From NCBI RefSeq assembly GCF_900187505.1, contig NZ_FYDL01000017.1, positions 49,821 through 113,820 on the forward strand: a DNA stretch of 64,000 nt, written 5' to 3'. Within the stretch, counting starts at the first letter, position 1; each line of letters starts with the position of its first letter. This DNA is from Pseudomonas sp. Irchel s3h17. GTDB taxonomy: Bacteria > Pseudomonadota > Gammaproteobacteria > Pseudomonadales > Pseudomonadaceae. Positions 41,481 to 51,290 of the stretch are shown here, piece by piece. The notes under the pieces are model-generated. The model had not been told where the DNA came from. It did no database searches and was given only the letters and a program-made list of their open reading frames with translations. A program made the translations under genes and the position numbers.

Positions 41481-43691
41481 CTAGCTGGAGTGGGCGATTT
41501 CTTCGTCCACCGCCTCATCCTGCGGTTGTGCTTGCCCCGGCTCTTCGGTGATCACCGTGAAGTCACTGACCTCGACCGCGCCCAGCCCATAGCCCAGCAG
41601 GTGGAAGGAGAACGCCTTGCGCGACTCCGGGTTATCGAAGCTGAAATCCATCTCCAGCGGCTGGTCGGCGGTGACCATCATTTCTTCCGGCAAGCCCAGT
41701 GGCACATCCTGTTCCAGTTCCTTGGCCTTGAGCAGGATGTACGCCGTCTGCTGCGGGTCGACTGCGCGCACGGTCAGGCGCACGCGGGTCTGTGAGCCCT
41801 TGGGCATTTCCAGGTATTGCGCGCCGATCAGGTTGTCCGCCCAGTCGTCCTTGATTTGCGCCTGCAGCGGGATGATCGCCGGGCTGCCGAACTGGTAGTG
41901 CTGGTTCAGGGGCGTGCGCAGCAGGGTGCGATCCAGGGCCTCGGCCCGGGCGGTGATTTGCCGTGCCCGCTGGCCGCCATATTGCCCGCCATACACCGCG
42001 CGATCGGCAATGAAGCCCTCGCTGGCGTAATAGCGGCAACGCTGCTGGAAGTCGCACTCGGTGAACGTGCCCTGGCCATCGTGATAGCGCAGGTTGCCGT
42101 TGGTGTACGACATGATCTCGCGACCGGTTTCATAGTCTCGAAACAGCGAACGACCGCTCAGGCTCGGCGGTACCGGCAGGGCGAAGTAGTCGAGGACCGA
42201 GGTGCTCAGGTCGACATGGCCGTAGACCCCGGGATGGATGCGGGGCAGTTGCGCCTGCTCGGGTGCCAGGGTCAGGTTGAAGCCCCAGGAGGAGGCCAGG
42301 CGCACGCCGTCAATGCCGTGGGACTCGTCGGAGGTGATCATCACCAGGGTGTCCTGCAGAATGCCTTGTTGCTCCAGGCCACTGAGGAAGTTGCCCAAGG
42401 CATCGTCCAGATAGGCAACGGCCGCCTGCTTGGGCGTGTCGTAGCGCTGCAGGTAGTCTTCGGGCGCCGAGTAGGGCTGGTGTGTGCCGACGGTCAGCAG
42501 GGTGAGCATCCAGGGTTGCTGCTGCGTCTTGAGCTGGCCGACATAGTCCAGCGCCCCTTCGAAGAAGGCCTTGTCATCCTTGCCCCAGGGGAAGTCCAGG
42601 TACGACGCATTGGTGAACCAGTCCAGGCCCAGGGTGGTGTCGAAGCCGATGTGCGGCATGATCTTGTCTTTGGCCATGAAGCGCAGGCCGGCACCCTGGA
42701 GGTAGTGGGTGGCAAAGCCGTGCTTGCGTAGCTGGGCCGGCAGGCATGCCTGGTTACGCTCGCTCTGGGTCAGCATCTCGACGCCCTTGGGCGTGCCGTT
42801 GTCCAGCTTGTCGTAATCGCCACAGAGCATGGCGTACAGGCCACGGATGGTCTGGTGGCTGTGCAGCACGTAGTCCGGCGTGTTCATGCCGCGCTCGGCC
42901 CAGCGGCTGAGGTTGGGCATGAGGTTTTCTTGATAGCTGCTGTGCAGGGCCTGGCGGTTGGCTTGGATATAGGCACCGGGAATGCCTTCCAGCGCGATGA
43001 TCAAGACGTTGCGCGCGCGGCCGGGTTCGGCAAGGATCTTCTGCCCGTTCAAGTCCAGTTGGGTGAGCCCGGCCATCTGCGGAGCCGTCTCGACCACGTC
43101 GCCCTCAAGCCATTCTTCCGTGCGCATCTGCACCTCGCCGACGCCGGCGGCCAGCAACTGGTGGGGCAGGTTGAACAGGCGCCATTGATCGGCATCGGAC
43201 GGTGCCAGGTTCTGTGCGCCCCAGTGCCCGAGCAACAGCAGCAATGGTACTGCCCAGGCCTTTCGCGGTAGCGCTGGCCGGGGCGTCGAGCGGCCGGCCC
43301 ACTGGGTGATCAGCCAAGCCAGCAGACCGAGCCCGAGGGCCGCGGCCAGCCAGGGTTGGGCGAAACTGCCACTGGTGGACTTTTCCACGAACTGCGGATC
43401 GATCAGGTAGTTGAGATCGCCGGCATTGGGCAGTCGCCCGACGGCGCTGACCAGTTCGGCGGTGGCCACGGACATCAGGCCCCAGACCAGCAACACCGGG
43501 AGCGCCAGCCACCAGGCACGGCGATGCAGGAGCACCACCAGCAGGCTGCCGATGGCGAGGTCGGACAGGTAGCCGAGTGGATTGAACCAGCCCAGTGCGG
43601 TGCGCAGGCACAGGGGGACGATCAGCACCAGGGTGATGAGGGCACTGAGGCTGGCGTGGGGGTGCTGTAACCAATGGCGAAAAAGATTCAC
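41481..43691 (-). CDS. LTA synthase-like membrane sulfatase / phosphoglycerol transferase family
   Basis: A 736-aa protein: four or five N-terminal helices (to about residue 165), then an alkaline-phosphatase-fold sulfatase domain (NVLIIALEGIPGAYIQ; probable nucleophile Thr in HSHQTIRGLYAMLCG; SDESHGIDG; HVDLSTSVLDYF), then a beta-rich C-terminal extension of about 180 residues. Family members modify envelope glycans or transfer phosphoglycerol or phosphoethanolamine. I chose GTG 43691 (GGAAG upstream); a longer ATG frame to 43862 adds unlikely sequence. The substrate is unknown. Confidence 0.8.
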   Translation of the reverse strand: MNLFRHWLQHPHASLSALITLVLIVPLCLRTALGWFNPLGYLSDLAIGSLLVVLLHRRAWWLALPVLLVWGLMSVATAELVSAVGRLPNAGDLNYLIDPQFVEKSTSGSFAQPWLAAALGLGLLAWLITQWAGRSTPRPALPRKAWAVPLLLLLGHWGAQNLAPSDADQWRLFNLPHQLLAAGVGEVQMRTEEWLEGDVVETAPQMAGLTQLDLNGQKILAEPGRARNVLIIALEGIPGAYIQANRQALHSSYQENLMPNLSRWAERGMNTPDYVLHSHQTIRGLYAMLCGDYDKLDNGTPKGVEMLTQSERNQACLPAQLRKHGFATHYLQGAGLRFMAKDKIMPHIGFDTTLGLDWFTNASYLDFPWGKDDKAFFEGALDYVGQLKTQQQPWMLTLLTVGTHQPYSAPEDYLQRYDTPKQAAVAYLDDALGNFLSGLEQQGILQDTLVMITSDESHGIDGVRLASSWGFNLTLAPEQAQLPRIHPGVYGHVDLSTSVLDYFALPVPPSLSGRSLFRDYETGREIMSYTNGNLRYHDGQGTFTECDFQQRCRYYASEGFIADRAVYGGQYGGQRARQITARAEALDRTLLRTPLNQHYQFGSPAIIPLQAQIKDDWADNLIGAQYLEMPKGSQTRVRLTVRAVDPQQTAYILLKAKELEQDVPLGLPEEMMVTADQPLEMDFSFDNPESRKAFSFHLLGYGLGAVEVSDFTVITEEPGQAQPQDEAVDEEIAHSS

Positions 43692-43916
43692 AAAAAATAC
43701 TTCCAGACACGAATTCTTCACATAAGTGTGCGCAATGGTACCAAGTGATGCCAGGAATGACCGGGATATTGGCTGTGGGATCGCCCGGCCAGGCGGGTTG
43801 GGGCACGGAACGCGCCTGGCACTGGCCGGGCGGCTGGGCTGCAGGCCAACGATAGAGCGCATCAGGGTGCCGGGGCGTGCCTGCGGGCGGTCAGGGGATT
43901 AAGTGTTTCAGGCTGT

Positions 43917-44183
43917 TTAACCTGAACGCCCAGCCGCTTCTTTCCACTGTGCATACGCCTGGGGCATGCACACCGCGCACGGGCGGTAACCGGCGGCGCG
44001 GGCGGTGGCTTCGTCGGCAAAGAACACCCGATGCTTGACGTAGCCGCCTCGTGCGATGGCGCGCAAGGCGCCGGGGCAATCCAGGCGGCCATAGATCCTT
44101 GAGCGACGATGGCCACCCAGCAGCCCCGGTTCCGTGCTTGGCACCGTCTCGCGGCGGGCGTTCAGCAAGCTGTAGGTTTTCAT
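43917..44183 (-). CDS. Ada metal-binding-domain-like small protein
   Basis: An 88-aa protein resembling the N-terminal zinc domain of Ada: SRIYGRLDCPGALRAIARGGYVKHRVFFADEATARAAGYRPCAVC, with three of four Cys-like ligands visible (C40-region and CAVC). It lacks methyltransferase and AraC parts. Its start overlaps the stop of the glycosylase gene (ATGA), so it is translated with a repair enzyme. It may sense DNA alkylation or simply bind zinc/DNA (inference). Confidence 0.75.
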   Translation of the reverse strand: MKTYSLLNARRETVPSTEPGLLGGHRRSRIYGRLDCPGALRAIARGGYVKHRVFFADEATARAAGYRPCAVCMPQAYAQWKEAAGRSG

Positions 44184-44791
44184 GCCTTCGGCACTCGCCA
44201 CAGGTACCACGACGCCACTGTGCGGTAAGGGCGCAAGGATTGGCCAAGGTCGATCATCTGCTTGCGGCTCGGCGTGGTCGCCAGGCCTTTGAGACGTCGA
44301 TAGCCATCCCGTACCCCGAAGTCGTCGGCGGGCAGGATGTCCGGGCGTTCGAGGGTGTAGATCAGCAGCATCTCCACGGTCCAGCGACCAATGCCACGCA
44401 GCGGGGTCAGGCGCTCGATCAGGGTTTCGTCGTCCAGGGCCAGTGCGGTCGCGTAGTCGGGCACCACGCCATTCAGGGTCGCTTGGGCGATCCCCTGGAT
44501 GGTCGCGACCTTACTGGCCGAAAAGCCGCAACCGCGCAGCAGGGCAACTTCACTGGCCGCCAGTTGTTCGGCACTGGGAAATGACTGGTCGGGGAACAAC
44601 GCGAGCAACCGGCCGACAATCGCATCGCCGGCGCGCACATGCAGTTGTTGATAGGCGATAGCCCGCACCAGCGCTTCATACGGATCGCGAGTCGGCTTGG
44701 GCTCGTGCAGGCAAGGGCCAACGGTGGCGACCAGGCGCGCCCAGTCAGCGTCGAGGGCGGACAGGAACTGGCTGGCGTGGTCATAGGGCAT
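44180..44791 (-). CDS. AlkA-family DNA-3-methyladenine glycosylase
   Basis: A 203-aa HhH-GPD glycosylase: helix-hairpin-helix LTPLRGIGRWTVEMLLIYTL followed by the catalytic Asp region LPADDFGVRDG (equivalent to AlkA Asp238). It removes alkylated purines. It lacks the N-terminal AlkA domain, so it is the short AlkA/MAG1 type. ATG 44791 chosen over a longer frame. Nitrosating agents from denitrification could make this repair useful nearby (inference). Confidence 0.85.
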   Translation of the reverse strand: MPYDHASQFLSALDADWARLVATVGPCLHEPKPTRDPYEALVRAIAYQQLHVRAGDAIVGRLLALFPDQSFPSAEQLAASEVALLRGCGFSASKVATIQGIAQATLNGVVPDYATALALDDETLIERLTPLRGIGRWTVEMLLIYTLERPDILPADDFGVRDGYRRLKGLATTPSRKQMIDLGQSLRPYRTVASWYLWRVPKA

Positions 44792-44893
44792 GGCGGATCC
44801 GGATAAGCAGTGGGGCACACCCTGGACAGATTAGCCCTGCGTCCAGAGTGCCGCACCCGGAGTCTTGCGGCCACATTCGTCGTGGCTGCGCCA

Positions 44894-45322
44894 TCAGGCC
44901 TTGCTGGCGGCCAGGTAGGCGCCCAGGCGGCGTCCCATTTCTTCGGCCAGCGCCTGCAAACCGCTCATGGGACGGACCATCACTTCAAACTCGACGATTT
45001 TTCCCTGTTCGTCGAAGCGGATCATGTCGATGCCTTTGAGCGTCTTGTCGCCGACCTTGGCGCTGAATTCGAGGACAACGTTCAGTCCGTCGGCGGTCGC
45101 CAGCTCACGGTAATAGGTAAATTCCTCAAGTACGTCGATCACCGTATTGAGGATCATCGATACCGCGGGCGCCCCCGGGTAAGGCGAGTGGGCCATTGGC
45201 GAGCGGAACACTGCTTGAGGGGCCAGCAAGTCGGGCAGCGCCCGCAAGTCATGGCTGCGGAGCATGGCGTGCCACTGTTGCAGCGATGCTGCGGCGTTGG
45301 GATGCAGTTTCAGCGCGGACAT
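44894..45322 (-). CDS. SnoaL/NTF2-like protein
   Basis: A 142-aa single-domain NTF2/SnoaL-like protein: WHAMLRSHDLRALPDLLAPQ at the start and IDMIRFDEQGKIVEFEVMVR in the final strands are typical. It probably binds a small hydrophobic ligand or acts as an isomerase-like enzyme; no substrate can be read. It starts 2 bp after the SGNH hydrolase gene and is likely co-transcribed. Confidence 0.75.
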   Translation of the reverse strand: MSALKLHPNAAASLQQWHAMLRSHDLRALPDLLAPQAVFRSPMAHSPYPGAPAVSMILNTVIDVLEEFTYYRELATADGLNVVLEFSAKVGDKTLKGIDMIRFDEQGKIVEFEVMVRPMSGLQALAEEMGRRLGAYLAASKA

Positions 45323-45324
45323 AG

Positions 45325-46050
45325 TCAACTTCCTGTGTTTTTGTTGGGCTGGAAACGTTGCTGGATTGCCCGGGCCGCATGGTCTGCCCAAAGGCTGTAG
45401 ATCGCCGGGCCCGGATGGAACCCGTCCGCCGCCATCAGGCCGGCCACCGGGGCCAGGCTGATGGTCAGTAATGTGCAGTGGTCCTTGCGCTCGGCCAGGC
45501 CGGCCAGCCGGTGGTTGAAACGACTGGCCCGGCTGCCCAGGTACCAGCGTAGCGGTTGCGGCAGCGCCGGGAACAGGTGCATGGGCGGCAGCGGGGACAC
45601 CACAATCTGCTTCACGGCGTATTTGCCGCTCAACAACTCCATCAAGCGGTCCTGTTGAGCCAGCCATTGATCAGCGGTGATGCGGCTGGTGACATCGTTC
45701 ACGCCTACGCACAGCAGCACCACATCAAAGGGTTCCGGCGAATTGCGTTCGAGCACGTTCAACAGCGCCCGGGAATCCAGGCCCGATTGCGCCCAGAGTG
45801 TCCAGGTAATCCGATAGTCGTTGGCCAGCCGTGCGACCAGTTTCCCGGTGATGGCTTCGTCCTGGGTCGCTGCGCCGACACCAGCGGCTGCGGAGTCGCC
45901 CAGAATCAACAGGCGCAGCGCCACGCCACGACCGGCCACGCCCTGGCGCTCGCCCTCGGCTTCCGGCAACTTTGGAGTAATCCAGCGGGTGTACAGGCCC
46001 TGAATCAGCAGAAGGGGCCCCAACGCAATCCTTGCAAAGGCTTCAGTCAT
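45325..46050 (-). CDS. SGNH/GDSL-type esterase
   Basis: A 241-aa protein with an N-terminal hydrophobic segment (IALGPLLLIQGLY), block I nucleophile ILGDSAAAGVG, block III CVGVNDVTS (the Asn) and the C-terminal DGFHPGPAIY (Asp-His dyad). It is a serine hydrolase for ester or acyl groups, possibly membrane-anchored. It lies 14 bp after the LysE pseudogene's 3' piece, so its original upstream partner or promoter may have been disturbed. Confidence 0.85.
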   Translation of the reverse strand: MTEAFARIALGPLLLIQGLYTRWITPKLPEAEGERQGVAGRGVALRLLILGDSAAAGVGAATQDEAITGKLVARLANDYRITWTLWAQSGLDSRALLNVLERNSPEPFDVVLLCVGVNDVTSRITADQWLAQQDRLMELLSGKYAVKQIVVSPLPPMHLFPALPQPLRWYLGSRASRFNHRLAGLAERKDHCTLLTISLAPVAGLMAADGFHPGPAIYSLWADHAARAIQQRFQPNKNTGS

Positions 46051-46064
46051 TTTTCTGGTTCGCC

Positions 46065-46270
46065 TCAGGCGCGGCGCGCCATCAACAGTACGGTCGCCGC
46101 GGACAACAATCCGGCGCAGCAGCGATTGAACATCTCCTTGCCCTGGGGCCGGGCAAACCATCGACGCATGTGCAGGCCCATGTAGGCGTACGCCGCGATG
46201 GCAATCCACTCCTGAAACCGCGGCAGGAAGCCGGTGAAAATCAGGATCGCCTTGGGGGTGCCTGGGCTGA
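46065..46270 (-). pseudogene. LysE-family translocator, C-terminal remnant
   Basis: TPKAILIFTGFLPRF and AYMGLHMRRWFARPQGKEMFNRCCAGLL correspond to the central and C-terminal parts of LysE/RhtB exporters. The start is missing and residues between the two stretches are deleted. The N-terminal part lies 2.3 kb away at 48613-48825 in the same orientation, so foreign DNA split one gene. Confidence 0.8.
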
Positions 46271-46451
46271 ACGAGGTGTTGCATCGATCGGTTGAATCCA
46301 CAACCCAAAACCGACAGTCGGTAGTGCCGCGACTCTGGAAAGGGTGAAGAGATCAAAAAACTATTTTAGAGCTGCGACCGAGCGTGGGGGCGCATCCGGA
46401 TGTGCAAGCTAACGCTTGAAATGCACGAGCTCGATCGCCTGGCTATATGGT

Positions 46452-47255
46452 TTAGTTTTTCTTCTTGATGAGTTTGCTCATGTAGTACTTGAGGCTTAAA
46501 CGATCTTTGGGCCTTGGCTTGTAGTGGGTTTTGTTTCGTTGTGCGGGATCGATCGCCATGGTTCCTGCAGTGTAGTAATAAAGCGCTATAGACCTGCGCG
46601 TGATGTGCTCTGGAGTCGTTAAAGGCTCTGGGTGCCCATGATTGCTGTCTTTGTCTGTGTTGAAAATGACGCAGCGATTGTAAATGGGCAGGACTTTTTT
46701 AAGGCAGGTCTTCATGTCGACATCCCAAAGTTCCAGGTTGCCGCCGTATTCCTCTTGCCAGTCTGGATTCAGATAAATGATGACATTCAGTCTGCGCTCG
46801 ACATTAAGCTTTTTGTTGAGCCTGAAGTCTGAGTGCACCCCCAGGAAACCACCACTTTTCGTTTCATGCAGCCCGCCACCGGAAAAGTAGGGGTCGGGTA
46901 TCAAACCCTCGATGCCTGTGAGCTTTTCAAGAAACTGCAGCATGGGCGCCGAGTTGAAGGCGTTGAAAACAGTCTTCAAATGCGGGGCGCATTCGTTCGG
47001 GCTAATTTGACGTTTTCGTTGACCTTTATAGCCGCGCTCGTAGAGCATTTCGTTGTTGGTTGGCTCGACTGGGAAGTGTGAGCAGATACTCGCAATCAGG
47101 TCTTCGTTTAAGAAGTTGTCGATGACGATGTGCGGAAATGGCGTAGCCTGAATATAGTGACTGGCCAATGAGCAACCAAAAGCGTTGGCGGCGTTCTGGT
47201 CGAAATCAAGCTCCGGGGACAGAGTGATAGGTAGTACTTGAGTGATGGGTGCCAT
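46452..47255 (-). CDS. 2-oxoglutarate/Fe(II)-dependent oxygenase
   Basis: A 267-aa prolyl-hydroxylase-like dioxygenase: iron ligands His141 and Asp143 (GVHSDFRLNKKL) and His208 (NHGHPEPL), with Arg221 (ITRRSIALYYYT) for 2-oxoglutarate. PFPHIVIDNFLNEDLIASI is the typical N-terminal strand. Targets may be protein or glycan. GGAG precedes the ATG. Codon and base use are distinctly AT-richer than in the flanking genes, and the gene lies inside the DNA that split the LysE gene, so it was acquired. Confidence 0.85.
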   Translation of the reverse strand: MAPITQVLPITLSPELDFDQNAANAFGCSLASHYIQATPFPHIVIDNFLNEDLIASICSHFPVEPTNNEMLYERGYKGQRKRQISPNECAPHLKTVFNAFNSAPMLQFLEKLTGIEGLIPDPYFSGGGLHETKSGGFLGVHSDFRLNKKLNVERRLNVIIYLNPDWQEEYGGNLELWDVDMKTCLKKVLPIYNRCVIFNTDKDSNHGHPEPLTTPEHITRRSIALYYYTAGTMAIDPAQRNKTHYKPRPKDRLSLKYYMSKLIKKKN

Positions 47256-47338
47256 TGCCGCTCCAATAACTTAATATAAAGACCTGTGGGTGACTTCAAA
47301 TAGAGTCGAACGCACTGCTCGCTGTGTGTTTTCGTCGC

Positions 47339-48148
47339 TTAATTTTTGCTGTCGACCTTGTTCAGACGCTTAAGGATGTCGTTGTACATTTTGGTTCGTC
47401 TATGAGTCTTTTCATAGCCGCCAGCCGCTGCGACAGTGCCGGACTGGATATGATCCAGGTAACTGAAGATTTTACGCGGTGATAACATTTCAATGACATA
47501 GCCAAACTCGGTCATGCGGTCTTGGAGGGTATAGCCAGGAACGCGATCATCCATTGAAAAATGCATGCCGTGCTGTTTGATAAGTTTGCAGTTCCACAAT
47601 GTACAGAAGCTCTTCAGGTAGATTTCTCTGTACGGTTTTGGTTCTCTGGAGCGTAGTCCAACGGAGATTTTCAGGCGTCTGAAATGATGTTTGAATAGCC
47701 GTGAGCTAAAGCGCCAAAGCGTTCTGACGGTGCCGCGATTTATTTGCTCTACACAACCGACGGCTACGACTTTTTGGTTTTTAATGCATTTATTCAGCAT
47801 CATCTGGAAAACATTCTTATCGAAAACAAATGTGTCTGTGTGCATCAGGAATAAATAATCAGTGTCAATTCGCTCTAAAACCAGGTCAAGTGCTTTGCCA
47901 TGCGCGATGTGCCCCGGCTCTGGTTCAGAAACAGAACGCTCGATTAAATTGATCCAGTCAAGCGTACGCAAGTATTTAGTGCTTTCATCGGCGGAATAGT
48001 TGTCAACTACCCATATTGGAGTGTTGTTGATGTCCACGTGCTGGCGCAATAAATCTAAACATATCTTGGTGATTTCTGGTGTCTTGTAATTTACTATGGC
48101 TATGCTGAAGGTTTTAGAGTTTTCAGTCGGAACGCTAGTGTTGTTCAT
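47339..48148 (-). CDS. GT2-family glycosyltransferase
   Basis: A 269-aa GT-A-fold glycosyltransferase: SIAIVNYKTPEITKICLDLL at the N-terminus, WVVDNYSADES, and HTDTF at 103-107 as the DxD-like metal motif. No transmembrane helix. Donor and acceptor cannot be read. It is AT-rich and sits 83 bp upstream of the oxygenase gene in the same direction, so the two probably form one acquired unit modifying a surface glycan or glycoprotein (inference). Confidence 0.82.
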   Translation of the reverse strand: MNNTSVPTENSKTFSIAIVNYKTPEITKICLDLLRQHVDINNTPIWVVDNYSADESTKYLRTLDWINLIERSVSEPEPGHIAHGKALDLVLERIDTDYLFLMHTDTFVFDKNVFQMMLNKCIKNQKVVAVGCVEQINRGTVRTLWRFSSRLFKHHFRRLKISVGLRSREPKPYREIYLKSFCTLWNCKLIKQHGMHFSMDDRVPGYTLQDRMTEFGYVIEMLSPRKIFSYLDHIQSGTVAAAGGYEKTHRRTKMYNDILKRLNKVDSKN

Positions 48149-48612
48149 CGTTCAGGCACTCAATATTATTGTGTGTAGATGTAGAGATAATTGAATCTGT
48201 GTCCGGTTTTGCTTATTTGTCCGTGCGAAGTTTTTGTTGATTATAAAGCGTAATTTATCAAGTCGTTTTGTTATGCGCTGAATAATCATGTTTTACTCAG
48301 GCCTGATTGAGAGCAGTCGATGCGGCTCATCGTATAAGGATCTGCTCTATAGGTAAATATCCGTGAATTAATTCGTTACATCCGCAGGCTGGTTAGGCGA
48401 GTTTCTCGGGACGGTGTGAACTGAACTGCGTACGGCATTCTGGTACTTTGTTACGTCAGAACCGTCCCAAACAGGGGCGTCACGCGCCGCGTACATAGGC
48501 CGGTTGAGCGGGCGTGGGTGCATGCGATTCATTTTTCGGGTACGACCACCTCAGTGAATGGAACCTCGGTTATAGGCACGAGTAAGGCCTGCTCTTGGCC
48601 GATAGTTGCCTG
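48149..48612. other. Intergenic stretch at the edge of the low-GC insertion
   Basis: No gene is supported. AT content is high to about 48300 and then returns to the chromosomal value. GGGACGGT (48408-48415) and its complement ACCGTCCC (48461-48468) form an inverted repeat that could be the remains of a mobile-element end or pair of ends. Confidence 0.5.
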
Positions 48613-48825
48613 TCACCTAGATGTATATTGGGCATTGGCAGGCTTGTCCGCCGCCACCAGAAACTCCTGCCGGGCCAACGCCAGCAAACGCCCGACACCG
48701 GCCAGGCAGGAGGTGCGATAGCCGTAGCGGGTTGCATTGCTGACCGACAGCAGGTTGTTGGGCCCGGGCGCCATGTTCAGGGCGAAGCAGGCGGGGAGAA
48801 AGAGGGTGAGGGTGGCGAGATCCAT
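48613..48825 (-). pseudogene. LysE-family translocator, N-terminal remnant
   Basis: MDLATLTLFLPACFALNMAP with PGPNNLLSVSNATRYGYRTS is the canonical LysE/RhtB N-terminus. After about 49 residues it jumps to RQEFLVAA, which normally stands over 60 residues later, then loses homology. It therefore has an internal deletion as well as the insertion that separates it from 46065-46270. Confidence 0.8.
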
Positions 48826-49067
48826 GGACGGGTCCACACTTGTGGTTCTGTAAACGTCTGATTGTGGATCATGGGCGAAAGGTTTGTGAATGCCTTGAGC
48901 CGAGCCTGGTGGTCTGCGCAGGTCCTTCATGGGCGATGACCCAGCGGCGACAAGGGGGCACATCCATAGAGGCTATCAATACCATTCCCAAAACCTATTG
49001 GATGGGGTGGGAACCGCGTTCCACACTGCACAGTGGATTAGTCTGAAAACAACAGTTGGAGTTAGCC

Positions 49068-51272
49068 ATGTCAACCGAATCGAAGTGCCCGTTCGCGGGT
49101 GACGCTCGTAAACATGTGGTAGCACAAGCCCCGTCGAATGCCGACTGGTGGCCAGATCAACTGAAACTGAGCATCCTGCACCAGCACTCTTCCAAGTCCG
49201 ACCCCATGGGGGAGGAATTCAATTACGCCGAGGCCTTCAAGCAACTGGATCTGGATGCCGTGATCAAGGACCTGCATGCCTTGATGACCGATTCGCAGGA
49301 CTGGTGGCCAGCGGACTTCGGGCACTACGGCCCCTTGTTCATCCGTATGGCCTGGCACAGTGCCGGCACGTACCGCATCGCGGATGGTCGCGGCGGCGGC
49401 GGGACCGGCAACCAACGGTTTGCCCCGCTCAACAGCTGGCCAGACAACGCCAACCTCGACAAGGCACGCAGGCTGCTGTGGCCGATCAAGCAAAAATACG
49501 GCCGCAACCTCTCCTGGGCCGACCTGATGATCCTGACCGGTAACGTTGCACTGGAGTCGATGGGCTTCAAGACCTTCGGCTTTGCTGGCGGGCGCGCGGA
49601 CATCTGGGAGCCGGAAGACGACATCTATTGGGGGTCCGAGACCACCTGGCTGGGCGACAACCGCTACACCGGCGACCGGGACCTGGAAAACCCCCTGGGG
49701 GCCGTGCAGATGGGGCTGATCTACGTCAACCCGCAAGGCCCGAACGCTAACCCGGACCCGATTGCGGCAGCGCGGGATATCCGTGAAACCTTCGCCCGCA
49801 TGGCCATGAACGACGAGGAAACGGTTGCGCTGATCGCCGGCGGCCACAGCTTCGGTAAAACCCACGGTGCTGGCGATGCCCAACTGGTGGGGCCCGACCC
49901 GGAGGCGGCCGACATCGCGCAGCAAGGCCTGGGCTGGAAGAGCGCCTTTGGTACCGGGATCGCGGGAGATGCGATCACCAGCGGCCTGGAAGTCACCTGG
50001 ACCAGCACCCCAACGTCGTGGAGCAACAATTTCCTGTCCAACCTGTTCGGCTACGAATGGGAACTGACCCAGAGCCCGGCCGGGGCGCACCAGTGGAAGC
50101 CCAAGAATGGCGCCGGTGACGGTACCGTACCGGACGCCCACGACCCCTCGAAACGACACGCACCGTCGATGCTGACCACCGATCTGTCGTTGCGGTTCGA
50201 CCCAGCCTACGAAAAGATTGCCCGGCGTTTCCACGACCACCCGGATCAGTTGGCGGACGCCTTCGCGCGGGCCTGGTACAAACTCACCCACCGCGACATG
50301 GGGCCGATTGCCCGCTACCTTGGCTCGCTGGTGCCGGCCGAGCAGTTGCTGTGGCAAGACCCGATTCCCGCCGTGGACCACCCCTTGATCGACGAGCAGG
50401 ACATCGCCGCCCTCAAGGCCAGGCTTCTTTCTTGCGGCTTGTCCGCACCCCGGTTGGTCACCACGGCCTGGGCGTCCGCGGTCACGTTCCGCGGCAGCGA
50501 CAAGCGCGGTGGTGCCAATGGCGCACGTATTCGCCTGGCGCCGCAGAAGGACTGGGCGGTCAACGAACCGGCTGAGCTGGTCAAAGTCCTGGGGCAACTG
50601 GAGGCGGTCCAGAACGACTTCAACAACGCGCAGTCCGGCGGCAAGAAGGTGTCGCTCGCCGACCTGATCGTGCTGGGCGGTTGCGCCGCCATCGAGGCCG
50701 CCGCGAAAAAAGCCGGTCACGACGTGAAGGTACCGTTCTCGCCAGGGCGCATGGACGCGTTGCAGGACCAGACCGACGTGGACTCGTTCGCTGTCCTGGA
50801 GCCGATTGCAGATGGTTTCCGCAACTACGCCAGCAAGGGACTGGAGGACTGTGCCGCCGAGGTGCTGGTGGACAAGGCACAGTTGCTGACGCTTACCGCA
50901 CCCGAGATGACGGTGCTCATTGGCGGCCTGCGTGCGCTCAACGCCAACTTCGGGCAGTCCCACCACGGTGTGTTCACCCAACAGCCGGGAACACTGAGCA
51001 ATGATTTCTTTGTGAACCTGCTCGACATGAACACCCAGTGGGCGAAATCCGCCACCGCTGAAGGCGTACTGGAGGGGCGCGACCGGGCCACGGGCACGCT
51101 CAAGTGGACGGGCACGGTGGTCGACCTGGTCTTCGGCTCCAACTCCCAACTCCGGGCACTCGCCGAAGTCTATGCCAGCAGCGACGCCCAGCCGATGTTC
51201 GTGCGTGACTTTGTCGCGGCCTGGAGCAAAGTGATGAACCTTGATCGATTCGACTTGAATAGCGGGGTATAG
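49068..51272 (+). CDS. katG: KatG, catalase-peroxidase
   Basis: A 734-aa bifunctional haem enzyme: distal RMAWHSAGTYR, the proximal His in AGGHSFGKTHGAG, and Met-Tyr-Trp adduct residues in the expected segments; the inactive duplicated C-terminal domain is complete. It destroys H2O2. ATG 49068 chosen over TTG 49056. A long imperfect hairpin follows the stop. Confidence 0.95.
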   Translation: MSTESKCPFAGDARKHVVAQAPSNADWWPDQLKLSILHQHSSKSDPMGEEFNYAEAFKQLDLDAVIKDLHALMTDSQDWWPADFGHYGPLFIRMAWHSAGTYRIADGRGGGGTGNQRFAPLNSWPDNANLDKARRLLWPIKQKYGRNLSWADLMILTGNVALESMGFKTFGFAGGRADIWEPEDDIYWGSETTWLGDNRYTGDRDLENPLGAVQMGLIYVNPQGPNANPDPIAAARDIRETFARMAMNDEETVALIAGGHSFGKTHGAGDAQLVGPDPEAADIAQQGLGWKSAFGTGIAGDAITSGLEVTWTSTPTSWSNNFLSNLFGYEWELTQSPAGAHQWKPKNGAGDGTVPDAHDPSKRHAPSMLTTDLSLRFDPAYEKIARRFHDHPDQLADAFARAWYKLTHRDMGPIARYLGSLVPAEQLLWQDPIPAVDHPLIDEQDIAALKARLLSCGLSAPRLVTTAWASAVTFRGSDKRGGANGARIRLAPQKDWAVNEPAELVKVLGQLEAVQNDFNNAQSGGKKVSLADLIVLGGCAAIEAAAKKAGHDVKVPFSPGRMDALQDQTDVDSFAVLEPIADGFRNYASKGLEDCAAEVLVDKAQLLTLTAPEMTVLIGGLRALNANFGQSHHGVFTQQPGTLSNDFFVNLLDMNTQWAKSATAEGVLEGRDRATGTLKWTGTVVDLVFGSNSQLRALAEVYASSDAQPMFVRDFVAAWSKVMNLDRFDLNSGV

Positions 51273-51290
51273 CGCAGAGGTTGTCGTAAC

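Noticed and set aside
43692..43862. N-terminal extension of the sulfatase-like gene
   Set aside because: Proline/arginine-rich text without a membrane start; GTG 43691 fits the first helix better.
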